Positions 1-5,296 of a stretch of 7,685 nt of DNA are shown here, one piece after another. The position numbers were made by a program, and so were the translations under genes. Position 1 is the stretch's first letter. Each line of letters starts with the position of its first letter. The notes beneath the pieces are model-generated. The model did no database searches and was not told where the DNA came from. It saw nothing but the letters and a program-made list of their open reading frames with translations. Source of the DNA: Pseudomonadota bacterium (GTDB taxonomy: Bacteria; Pseudomonadota; Gammaproteobacteria; Legionellales; Legionellaceae); the NCBI GenBank assembly GCA_021807845.1, contig JAKBCM010000062.1, positions 1-7,685 on the forward strand, in the 5' to 3' direction.

Positions 1-81
1 CAAAAGAAAATGGTCCACTAGGTGAAATCCACGATGACATAGGTTTTCGGCTATTTCTATTTCGGAAAGGGGAGTGTCCAT
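1..81 (-). CDS. possible 5' end of a minus-strand gene, partial, unidentified
   Basis: An ATG at 81-79 opens a frame of 27 codons that stays open to the left edge. Its sequence begins MDTPLSEIEIAENL and ends GFHLVDHFLL. The pattern of an amphipathic helix followed by a 'G-[FY]-x-[VL]-[VI]-D-x-FL' segment resembles the N-terminus of some Fe(II)/2-oxoglutarate oxygenases, but that is a weak memory-based resemblance. TTG codons lie immediately before the ATG, and an in-frame TGA a few codons upstream limits the start. No good Shine-Dalgarno sequence is visible. The opposite strand is also open here (frame 3, positions 3-254), so the strand choice is not secure. It lies downstream of the small secreted protein gene in the same direction, about 95 bases away. 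Confidence 0.35.
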   Translation of the reverse strand, partial: MDTPLSEIEIAENLCHRGFHLVDHFLL

Positions 82-175
82 CAACAATGATCAATCATGA
101 GTGGCTATTTAGAAACACACATCTAAGTTCAATATGCGCTATTATCCTTGAGTTTATGAGTTTTTGCTATTTATT

Positions 176-454
176 TCATCGCCTTGCTGGCACACAAGGA
201 CTGTCAATATACTCACCATCAATCGTTAAGATAGTATTCACATCAGCGCGTTGATAACTGGCTAACACATCGTATTGTGCTTTGGTGACGTAGCCATAGG
301 TATTTCCACAATAAATCAATGCGGAAGCATGGTGGCTGGGCGTAACATGGAGAGGAATATCGCAATCCCAGCTAAATTGAGACAGATCGCAGTTGGCTTC
401 AGCTATGCTGATAGATAGAAGGGATAAGAGGGCAATTAGGCTCCATCTTTTCAT
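176..454 (-). CDS. small secreted four-cysteine protein, function unknown
   Basis: This is a 92-residue protein of unknown function. It has a clear Sec signal peptide: MKRW, a hydrophobic core of Leu/Ile/Ser at about residues 5-17, and a likely cleavage after A-E-A at residue 20. The mature part is about 72 residues, with cysteines at 22, 31, 49 and 87 and a Tyr/Asp-rich middle. Four cysteines in an exported protein suggest two disulphides made in the periplasm or outside the cell. An upstream GTG at 463 would give 95 residues, but it overlaps the GGAG motif that sits 8 bases before the ATG at 454, so 454 is the better start. No enzyme motif or known domain is visible. I recall similar conserved hypothetical proteins in Legionella, but no function for them. 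It is well separated from the ribosomal operon upstream and probably has its own promoter. Confidence 0.75.
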   Translation of the reverse strand: MKRWSLIALLSLLSISIAEANCDLSQFSWDCDIPLHVTPSHHASALIYCGNTYGYVTKAQYDVLASYQRADVNTILTIDGEYIDSPCVPARR

Positions 455-484
455 GAAGATCACTCCATTATGAATTGACTAAGC

Positions 485-546
485 TTTATATCGACTAAAT
501 CATTTATTTCTTTAATTTAGTCTAGAGGGTAACGCAAACAGTAACG
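485..546 (-). promoter_or_regulatory. candidate promoter and operator of the small secreted protein gene
   Basis: Reading leftwards, a TATAAA box lies at 490-485, giving a leader of about 25 bases that contains the GGAG ribosome site. No convincing -35 box is seen at the expected distance. Instead the spacer and -35 area are covered by a perfect inverted repeat, GACTAAAT (493-500) and ATTTAGTC (515-522), with a 14-base AT-rich centre. Another GACTAA lies at 477-482, and GTAACG occurs twice (529-534 and 541-546). The layout would fit an activator- or repressor-controlled promoter; this is inference from position only. Confidence 0.35.
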
Positions 547-602
547 TTCACGATATTGTTCTAGGGTAAGTTGAGCATTGCTTTATTTTATTTAAGAAAT
601 AG

Positions 603-622
603 ATTCCCGCTTGCGCGGGAAT
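603..622. repeat. dRS3-like 20-bp hairpin repeat (ATTCCC-N8-GGGAAT)
   Basis: A perfect 8-bp inverted repeat, ATTCCCGC/GCGGGAAT, surrounds the four bases TTGC. The 20-base unit fits the ATTCCC-N8-GGGAAT consensus known as dRS3 in Neisseria, and similar units are scattered between genes in many proteobacteria. It lies about 85 bases after the rplS stop codon, so in RNA it would form a GC-rich hairpin downstream of the ribosomal operon and could end or protect that transcript. There is no continuous U-tract on either side, so it is not a textbook intrinsic terminator. Only one copy is present in the window. Confidence 0.65.
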
Positions 623-705
623 AACGATATGAGAGGGATTGTTTTGAATATCATTGAAACAAAGCAATAGGCTCTTGCTCTGTCCACAATGAAGCTCAGT
701 GAAAA

Positions 706-1071
706 CTATTCACCTTTTTTGGTCGCTAATTTTTCTTTGATGCGTGCAGCCCGTCCTGCTAAATTGCGCAAATAGTAGAGTTTGGCGCGACGCACATGAC
801 CACGACGTTTTACGGTAATACTGTCAACGACAGGGCTGTAGGTTTGAAATACACGTTCAACACCGACATTATGAGAAATTTTACGTACTGTAAATGCAGA
901 ATTCAAACCTCGGTTTCGTTTCGCAATGACAATCCCTTCAAAAGCTTGTAAACGCTCACGGGTGCCTTCTTTTACCTTCACTTGAACCAGCACGGTATCA
1001 CCTGGACTAAAATCAGGGATTTCTTTGCCCTGCATTTGCTCGGCATTAATTTGATCGATTATTTTGCTCAT
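706..1071 (-). CDS. rplS: 50S ribosomal protein L19
   Basis: L19 is a 121-residue protein of the large subunit, near the interface with the 30S subunit. The whole family pattern is present: an N-terminal helix (MSKIIDQIN), the F-x-P-G-D-T-V segment at 21-27, the E-G-x-x-x-R-x-Q-x-F-E-G segment at 35-46, and the C-terminal signature [16 protein letters not shown] at 87-102. The frame is open for 31 more codons upstream, back into trmD. The start at 1071 was chosen because it gives the family length and lies 7 bases after AGGAG; a second ATG directly before it (1074) is only 4 bases from that motif. It is the last gene of the rpsP-rimM-trmD-rplS operon, and a hairpin precedes its ribosome site. 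No strong intrinsic terminator follows it. Confidence 0.97.
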   Translation of the reverse strand: MSKIIDQINAEQMQGKEIPDFSPGDTVLVQVKVKEGTRERLQAFEGIVIAKRNRGLNSAFTVRKISHNVGVERVFQTYSPVVDSITVKRRGHVRRAKLYYLRNLAGRAARIKEKLATKKGE

Positions 1072-1092
1072 CATTCCACTCCTAAAATAACT

Positions 1093-1119
1093 TGTCTCAT
1101 TCTCTTTATCATTGAGACA
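1093..1119 (-). promoter_or_regulatory. hairpin at the trmD-rplS junction
   Basis: TGTCTCA (1093-1099) and TGAGACA (1113-1119) form a perfect 7-bp inverted repeat with a 13-base loop. In the operon mRNA it starts inside the last codons of trmD, includes the trmD stop codon (1111-1109) in its loop side, and ends about 10 bases before the AGGAG of rplS. It could uncouple the two cistrons, mark a processing site or stabilise the rplS mRNA. It has no U-tract and is not a terminator. Confidence 0.45.
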
Positions 1120-1855
1120 CTTGCTCATTCTGAAACTCAACAAGTAGTATTTTGTCTTGTTCACTCAATGTCATTTTTTCTAATAAATCCGGTCGCTTCA
1201 ACCATGTTTTCCCTAAAGACTGCTTCCTTCTCCAACAATCAATCTCACGATGATTGCCATTCAACAACACCTCTGGCACATGACTACCATTGACCAGAAC
1301 TGGGCGAGTATAATGTGGACAATCCAATAGTCCATTCATAAACGAGTCTTGTTGGCTAGAGGCTTCTTGGTTTAAGCTTCCTGGTAGCAAGCGCACAAGG
1401 GCATCAATATATACCATTGCGGCTAATTCTCCGCCACTCAAAACAAAATCTCCTAACGACCACTCTTCTTCAATATCATGAGAGATGATTCGTTCATCAA
1501 TGCCCTCATATCTACCTGCTATAAAAAGCAGGGGTTGCATTGTTTTAGCAATGTGATTTAAATCCGCCTGCTTTATCATCTTTCCTTGAGGACTTAAATA
1601 AATCGTTTTACAGTGCTTGGGCATTTCATTTCGTGCATGAATGATTGCTTGATGCAATGGTTCATACATCATCACCATACCTGGCCCGCCGCCGTATGGT
1701 TTGTCATCGACCTGTCTATAGGGTCTTTTAGCCCACTCTCTTGGGTTCCAGTAGTCTACCTTTGCCAAACCGCGCTCAATTGCGCGTCCCGTGATGCCTA
1801 ATTTTAAGCTGTCAAGCATCTCTGGTATGAGGCTTATCACGCCAAGATGTAACAT
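1109..1855 (-). CDS. trmD: tRNA (guanine-N1-)-methyltransferase TrmD
   Basis: TrmD transfers a methyl group from S-adenosylmethionine to N1 of G37 in tRNAs with a G36G37 sequence, preventing +1 frameshifting; it is essential in most bacteria. This protein has 248 residues against 255 in E. coli. Conserved segments of the knotted SPOUT fold are all visible: [11 protein letters not shown] (50-60), YLSPQG (86-91), GRYEGIDER (114-122), [11 protein letters not shown] (133-143) and [11 protein letters not shown] (175-185). Arg155 (in VRLLPG) and Asp170 (in QDSF) line up with the catalytic Arg154 and Asp169 of the characterised enzymes. The C-terminal domain ends with [11 protein letters not shown], as in other TrmD proteins. 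Only three bases separate the rimM stop from its ATG and there is no strong ribosome site, so it is probably translated by coupling to rimM. TrmD acts as a dimer in the cytoplasm. Confidence 0.98.
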   Translation of the reverse strand: MLHLGVISLIPEMLDSLKLGITGRAIERGLAKVDYWNPREWAKRPYRQVDDKPYGGGPGMVMMYEPLHQAIIHARNEMPKHCKTIYLSPQGKMIKQADLNHIAKTMQPLLFIAGRYEGIDERIISHDIEEEWSLGDFVLSGGELAAMVYIDALVRLLPGSLNQEASSQQDSFMNGLLDCPHYTRPVLVNGSHVPEVLLNGNHREIDCWRRKQSLGKTWLKRPDLLEKMTLSEQDKILLVEFQNEQVSQ

Positions 1856-1858
1856 TTG

Positions 1859-2368
1859 CTAAAAGTCCACGTCCCAGTCAACGGTAATGAGTCGTTGACT
1901 GTCATTAATTTCAATCACTGTTTTTCCTGGGAGATAGGGCAATAAATGTCTCTTTTCTCCCTCTACGACGAGCACATCGTTGGAGCCCGTTGCCAAGATT
2001 TCGGTGACTTGGCCTAATAACATGCCTTCTGTGGTCACCACTTGCATGCCGTGAAGTTCATGCCAGTAATATTCTCCCGCTTGAAGTACTGGGAGCTCAG
2101 TGCTTGGAATAGCTATTTCTACATTGGTCAAACGAGCTACTTCTTCTCGAGTGTCAAAATTTTCAACAGCTGCCAAAATGAACTTATGATTCCTTTCTAG
2201 ATGCGATAATTTCAGTGGTTGCCATTGGTGGTTCAAATGGGCGTGCCAATACTTGTATTGCAAAATATTATCTCGTGGCTCGGTAAAGGAGATGACTGTA
2301 ATCAAACCCTTAATCCCATGTGACCTACCAAATCGGCCAATGACCACCCAGTCGCTATCTTTGTTCAC
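1859..2368 (-). CDS. rimM: 16S rRNA processing / 30S maturation factor RimM
   Basis: RimM binds S19 and helps assemble the head of the 30S subunit. The 169-residue protein has the two expected domains. The N-terminal RimM barrel (about 8-90) opens with V-V-I-G-R-F-G-x-x-H-G-I-K-G. The PRC barrel (about 95-168) contains G-E-Y-Y-W at 98-102, T-G-S-N-D-V-L-V-V at 127-135, and L-L-P-Y-L-P-G at 142-148, and ends with T-V-D-W-D. E. coli RimM is slightly longer (182). The start is a GTG codon at 2368, four bases after the rpsP stop, with no clear Shine-Dalgarno sequence. It was kept because it gives the full N-terminus, and the next GTG would cut into the conserved V-V-I-G strand. Translation probably depends on ribosomes finishing rpsP. 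Its place between rpsP and trmD is the same as in E. coli. Confidence 0.96.
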   Translation of the reverse strand: MNKDSDWVVIGRFGRSHGIKGLITVISFTEPRDNILQYKYWHAHLNHQWQPLKLSHLERNHKFILAAVENFDTREEVARLTNVEIAIPSTELPVLQAGEYYWHELHGMQVVTTEGMLLGQVTEILATGSNDVLVVEGEKRHLLPYLPGKTVIEINDSQRLITVDWDVDF

Positions 2369-2372
2369 TTGA

Positions 2373-2627
2373 TTAGGCGGCGTTGGTCTTCATATATTCT
2401 TTTGTCAGCGCCATGACGCGTTCAGATAACTGTGCCCCAATTTTTTGCCAGTGGGTTAGTTTGTCCACTTCCAAGTGCAACCGTACTTCTTGCCCACGGG
2501 CGATGGGATTAAAATAGCCAATACGCTCTATATAATTTCCATCACGGCGTCTGCGGCTATCAGTCACAACGATGTGGTAAAAAGGACGCTTTTTTGCGCC
2601 AGCTCTAGATAAACGGATAACGACCAT
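2373..2627 (-). CDS. rpsP: 30S ribosomal protein S16
   Basis: S16 is an early-binding small-subunit protein needed for 30S assembly. The 84-residue sequence has the family signature at its start: M-V-x-I-R-L-x-R-x-G-x-K-K-R-P-F-Y at 1-17, [11 protein letters not shown] at 20-30, and I-E-R-I-G-Y-F-N-P at 33-41. The length is normal (82-84 in relatives). AGAGGA lies 5 bases before the ATG, a strong ribosome site suited to a highly expressed protein. It is the first gene of the rpsP-rimM-trmD-rplS operon and has a 138-base leader region separating it from ffh. Confidence 0.98.
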   Translation of the reverse strand: MVVIRLSRAGAKKRPFYHIVVTDSRRRRDGNYIERIGYFNPIARGQEVRLHLEVDKLTHWQKIGAQLSERVMALTKEYMKTNAA

Positions 2628-2660
2628 GGTCTTCCTCTTTAAGCGTAGTTACGTAAAAAT

Positions 2661-2673
2661 GGCGAGTATTGTA
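2661..2673 (-). promoter_or_regulatory. candidate rpsP operon promoter (-10 and discriminator)
   Basis: Reading leftwards, TACAAT at 2673-2668 matches five of six positions of the -10 consensus. It is followed by ACTCGCC, a GC-rich discriminator of the type found at stringently controlled ribosomal promoters. The -35 area is poor (TTCCAA at 17 bases). The start of transcription would fall near 2661, about 34 bases before the rpsP ATG. No convincing intrinsic terminator lies between ffh and this site, so read-through from ffh is also possible. Confidence 0.4.
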
Positions 2674-2765
2674 CGAAAATTAACGTGGTATTGGAAGAGG
2701 TTCTGTTTATTTTTTTGTGATATTTCACGATCTTCGTCCCATTTCCTGAATCTATCAGAAGCCCT

Positions 2766-4142
2766 TTATGAGAAGTCATCAGGGAGCATCCCTTTTAAAC
2801 CGGTCAGTCCCCCCATCCCACGCATCATTTGTTTCATAGCGCCAGGTTTGGTAAATTTTTTCATCATCTTTTGCATTTGGGTAAATTGTTTCAGTAATCG
2901 ATTCACATCTTGTATTTGAGTGCCGGATCCTTGTGCGATGCGCTTTTTTCGTGATCCAATGATGATTTTGGGAATACGTCTTTCCTTAATGGTCATCGAG
3001 TTGATAATGGCTATGGTTTGTGCCAACGCTTTATCATTGACTTGGCCTGCAGCTTGTTGTGGTAATTGACTCATCCCAGGCAACTTGCTCATCATACCGC
3101 TGATACCCCCCATCTTGTTCATCTGGATGAGTTGTTCTTTAAAATCCTCTAAATCAAAATTTTTTCCTTTTTTTAATTTTTTGGCTAATTTTTCACTCGC
3201 AGCCTTATCTGTTTTACGCTCGACATCTTCGATGAGGGTTAAAATATCTCCCATCCCTAAAATACGGGAGGCAATGCGTTCTGGGTGAAAGGGCTCTAAA
3301 GCATCTATCTTTTCACCACTACCGATAAATTTAATCGGTTGACCCGTGATATGTCTCACAGAAAGTGCAGCCCCCCCGCGAGCATCGCCATCTGTTTTGG
3401 TGAGAATAATACCAGTCAGTGCGAGGGCATCGTTGAATGCTTTTGCTGTGTTCGCTGCGTCTTGTCCAGTCATGCTATCGACAACAAATAGAGTCTCTAT
3501 GGGGTTGATGGCTTGGTGGAGAGACTTAATCTCAGTCATCATATCAGCATCAACGTGCAATCGACCGGCCGTATCGAGGATCACAACATCAACAAATTGT
3601 TTTTTTGCGCTATCTAGGGCTTGTTTGGCAATGTTCAAGGGGGCTTCAGAAGAAGTAGCATTGAAAAAGGAAACATCTATCTCTTCTGCGAGTAGTTTTA
3701 ATTGTTGAATGGCCGCAGGACGATAAACGTCAACACTAACCAACATGACTTTTTTCTTTTCTGTTTCTTTCAGGTAGCGGGCTAATTTTGCAGCAGTGGT
3801 TGTTTTACCAGAACCTTGAAGGCCCGCCATTAAGAAAACAGCCGGAGGTGTTGTTTTGAAATCTAATTCTGTGCGAGTATCGCCCATGATATGGATGAGC
3901 TCATCGTTGACAATTTTGACCAAGGCCTGATCGGGGTTTAAGCTGGTCATGACCTCTTGGCCTAGTGCTTTTTGTTTGACATGTTCAATAAATTCTTTGA
4001 TGACAGGGAGAGCAACATCTGCTTCAATCAAAGAGAGACGAACTTCACGTAACGCTTGTTGCATGTTATCTTCTGTCAAACGCCCACGCCCACTTAGATT
4101 CTTAAAGGTACGGGTTAAACGCTCAGTTAAATTCTCAAACAT
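2766..4142 (-). CDS. ffh: signal recognition particle protein Ffh
   Basis: Ffh is the SRP54-type GTPase that, with 4.5S RNA, binds signal sequences on ribosomes and delivers them to FtsY at the membrane. The 458-residue protein (E. coli 453) is complete. It has an N domain (1-95), then a G domain with P-loop G-L-Q-G-S-G-K-T at 107-114, D-V-Y-R-P-A-A at 138-144, D-T-A-G-R at 190-194, T-K-T-D at 248-251 and G-S-G-E-K at 274-278. The M domain (about 297-432) contains the finger loop region around M-S-K-L-P-G-M and the SRP RNA-binding segment S-R-K-K-R-I-A-Q-G-S-G at 397-407, then a Met-rich helix and tail. GAGGA lies 7 bases before the ATG. The gene starts 14 bases after the lpxO-like stop codon and may be read from that gene's promoter as well as its own. 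It precedes rpsP as in E. coli. Confidence 0.98.
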   Translation of the reverse strand: MFENLTERLTRTFKNLSGRGRLTEDNMQQALREVRLSLIEADVALPVIKEFIEHVKQKALGQEVMTSLNPDQALVKIVNDELIHIMGDTRTELDFKTTPPAVFLMAGLQGSGKTTTAAKLARYLKETEKKKVMLVSVDVYRPAAIQQLKLLAEEIDVSFFNATSSEAPLNIAKQALDSAKKQFVDVVILDTAGRLHVDADMMTEIKSLHQAINPIETLFVVDSMTGQDAANTAKAFNDALALTGIILTKTDGDARGGAALSVRHITGQPIKFIGSGEKIDALEPFHPERIASRILGMGDILTLIEDVERKTDKAASEKLAKKLKKGKNFDLEDFKEQLIQMNKMGGISGMMSKLPGMSQLPQQAAGQVNDKALAQTIAIINSMTIKERRIPKIIIGSRKKRIAQGSGTQIQDVNRLLKQFTQMQKMMKKFTKPGAMKQMMRGMGGLTGLKGMLPDDFS

Positions 4143-4156
4143 AGTGTGTTCCTCGT

Positions 4157-5080
4157 TTAAAACAACAAAAATAAACTCAATAAACCGATAAAAATGGCGT
4201 ATTTTACCAAATAATAAAGTGTTCTATTGTATGCTTTTAATCTTTTTCCAACCAGACGAATGTGATAGATATACTGGAACAGTTGGTTGATCAATCCTAC
4301 TTTTTCTGTGGGTAAGTTTTTGCTTGCAGCGGCTTTCATGACTGTTTTGCTGAATAATTGATTGAATTGATTGGCAAATCTATTTTTTAAGGGTCTTCTG
4401 ATGTCACAAAAAAGAATAATTCTGTCTTGTGAGGTGTTGTTTTCGGCACGGTGAACATAAGTTTCATCAAATATAACGTCTTGTCCATCTTTCCAGAAAT
4501 AGGATTGTCCATCTACATAGATACAACAATCTTCTGAATTAGGGGTGATTAAACCCAAATGATATCGTAGCGATCCGGCATAAGGATCTCTGTGTTCGAA
4601 AAGAAAGCTATTTTTAGGCAGTAGTGTAAACATGGCTGCATTGATATTAGGGATACGCTTGATGAGTGCTATTGTTTTTGGACATAGCTCTTCTGCCGAT
4701 GGTAATGGGTTTTGGTACCATTTTAAGTAAAAACGTTTCCAACCCCGGCGAAAAAATGAATTAAAACCAATGTCATCGTAACTTTCTCTGGCAGTAATAT
4801 AACCTTCTTTATATAAATGGTAAGCCTCATCTCGAATGGTTTGCCAATGATCACGAAGGAGGTGTAACTCTGGAAAATCAGAGGGGTTCAGAAAAGGTGT
4901 TTTTGGGACTGATGAAAAAAGATACATGATGGCATTGATAGGGGCTAAAAAACTAGAGTGATCTGTGAGCTGACGTAGAAATTTTAAACGAACGCGGCCA
5001 CGAAAGTGGGTATAGGCTACTGAAAAAAAATATCCTAAAAGAAATAAAATTTTAAAATATAATGTGGAAAAAGTGACCAT
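4157..5080 (-). CDS. lpxO: LpxO-like lipid A acyl-chain 2-hydroxylase (Fe(II)/2-oxoglutarate dioxygenase)
   Basis: The 307-residue protein matches Salmonella LpxO (about 300) along its length from memory: HFRGRVR near 25-31, QLTDHS at 37-42, MYLFSSVP at 52-59, GFNSFFRRGWKRFYLKWY at 105-122, and LPSAE followed by LCPKT. LpxO hydroxylates C2 of a secondary acyl chain of lipid A at the inner membrane, using O2 and 2-oxoglutarate. The aspartyl-hydroxylase-type core is intact: the iron ligands are H163-x-D165 (in EHRDPYAGS) and H210 (in ETYVH), and R220 probably holds 2-oxoglutarate. There is a membrane segment at about 8-24 and a second hydrophobic stretch at the very C-terminus (about 288-307). 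The start at 5080 (ATG) was chosen. An in-frame TTG at 5128 would add 16 residues, but it lies inside an inverted repeat, has no ribosome site and precedes the family N-terminus. The ATG also has only a weak ribosome site. A related aspartyl/asparaginyl hydroxylase with another substrate is possible. Confidence 0.87.
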   Translation of the reverse strand: MVTFSTLYFKILFLLGYFFSVAYTHFRGRVRLKFLRQLTDHSSFLAPINAIMYLFSSVPKTPFLNPSDFPELHLLRDHWQTIRDEAYHLYKEGYITARESYDDIGFNSFFRRGWKRFYLKWYQNPLPSAEELCPKTIALIKRIPNINAAMFTLLPKNSFLFEHRDPYAGSLRYHLGLITPNSEDCCIYVDGQSYFWKDGQDVIFDETYVHRAENNTSQDRIILFCDIRRPLKNRFANQFNQLFSKTVMKAAASKNLPTEKVGLINQLFQYIYHIRLVGKRLKAYNRTLYYLVKYAIFIGLLSLFLLF

Positions 5081-5113
5081 AAAGAACCAATTTGAAGTGA
5101 AGGTTGAACTATA

Positions 5114-5154
5114 AACCTGAAAAAACAATAGCGGTATCTTGGTTTTTTCGGGTT
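5114..5154. repeat. imperfect 13-bp inverted repeat in the lpxO leader
   Basis: Arms at 5114-5126 (AACCTGAAAAAAC) and 5142-5154 (GTTTTTTCGGGTT) pair with one non-Watson-Crick position, a G-U in plus-strand RNA and a C-A in minus-strand RNA. The loop is 15 bases. In the lpxO transcript it would form about 34 bases before the ATG at 5080. It could be a leader hairpin that affects translation or stability. Confidence 0.5.
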
Positions 5155-5175
5155 AAAACGTAGGAATGATGAAAA

Positions 5176-5202
5176 GTTATCGCTTCAGCCAAAAGTTGTC
5201 AA
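5176..5202 (-). promoter_or_regulatory. candidate lpxO promoter
   Basis: Reading leftwards, a perfect TTGACA is at 5202-5197. The best -10 match is GATAAC at 5181-5176 (four of six), with a short 15-base spacer. Transcription would start near 5170 and give a leader of about 90 bases that carries the inverted repeat at 5114-5154. The spacing is below the optimum, so the -10 assignment is uncertain. Confidence 0.35.
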
Positions 5203-5208
5203 TATAAT
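5203..5208 (+). promoter_or_regulatory. candidate -10 box for the corB-like gene
   Basis: A perfect TATAAT lies 88 bases before the GTG start of the corB-like gene, directly abutting the opposite-strand TTGACA. No good -35 box is seen 16-18 bases upstream, so an activator may be needed. Transcription would start near 5214-5215, only a few bases into the long palindrome at 5211-5250, and that structure would be at the very 5' end of the mRNA. Confidence 0.35.
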
Positions 5209-5210
5209 TG

Positions 5211-5250
5211 TCCTAGAAAACAGAGTAGCTCGCTACTCTGTTTTCTAGGA
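5211..5250. repeat. 40-bp palindrome: perfect 19-bp arms, 2-base centre
   Basis: The left arm TCCTAGAAAACAGAGTAGC (5211-5229) and the right arm (5232-5250) are exact reverse complements around the bases TC. The inner part, AAAA-CAGAGTAGC / GCTACTCTG-TTTT, has the shape of a bidirectional intrinsic terminator with a short U-run. However, it lies between two divergent start codons, where a terminator is not expected to end either gene. It ends 46 bases before the corB-like GTG and is followed by GATAAT. Possible roles are a leader hairpin or attenuator for the corB-like gene, an insulator, a dimer-binding site, or a mobile repeat. Confidence 0.8.
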
Positions 5251-5296
5251 TAATAGCAAGTTGGTTCTCATCGTGTTGCTTCCTTAAGGATAGACA

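Noticed and set aside
3..254. Open plus-strand frame without stop from the left edge to 254
   Set aside because: Its last third is antisense to the well-supported secreted protein gene. The translation has no recognisable motif and no start signal, so it was not annotated.
657..679. Weak terminator candidate after rplS (AGCAA/TTGCT stem, then TTGTTT on the minus strand)
   Set aside because: The stem is only 5 bp and AT-rich with a 7-base loop and a broken U-run; too weak to annotate.
1072..1164. 31-codon N-terminal extension of L19
   Set aside because: It overlaps the end of trmD, is not seen in the family, and the AGGAG motif points to the start at 1071.
982..1293. Plus-strand open frame of 103 codons
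   Set aside because: It lies antisense to rplS and trmD, both of which are certain. It is a shadow frame.
2715..2733. GTGA/TCAC mini-hairpin next to a run of seven T in the ffh-rpsP interval
   Set aside because: In the direction of transcription the homopolymer is A, not U, and the stem is only 4 bp, so it is not an ffh terminator.
3346..3708. Plus-strand open frame of 120 codons
   Set aside because: It is antisense to the G domain of ffh and has biased, low-information composition; a shadow frame.
5081..5128. TTG start adding 16 residues to the LpxO-like protein
   Set aside because: It has no ribosome site, lies in an inverted repeat and does not match the family N-terminus.
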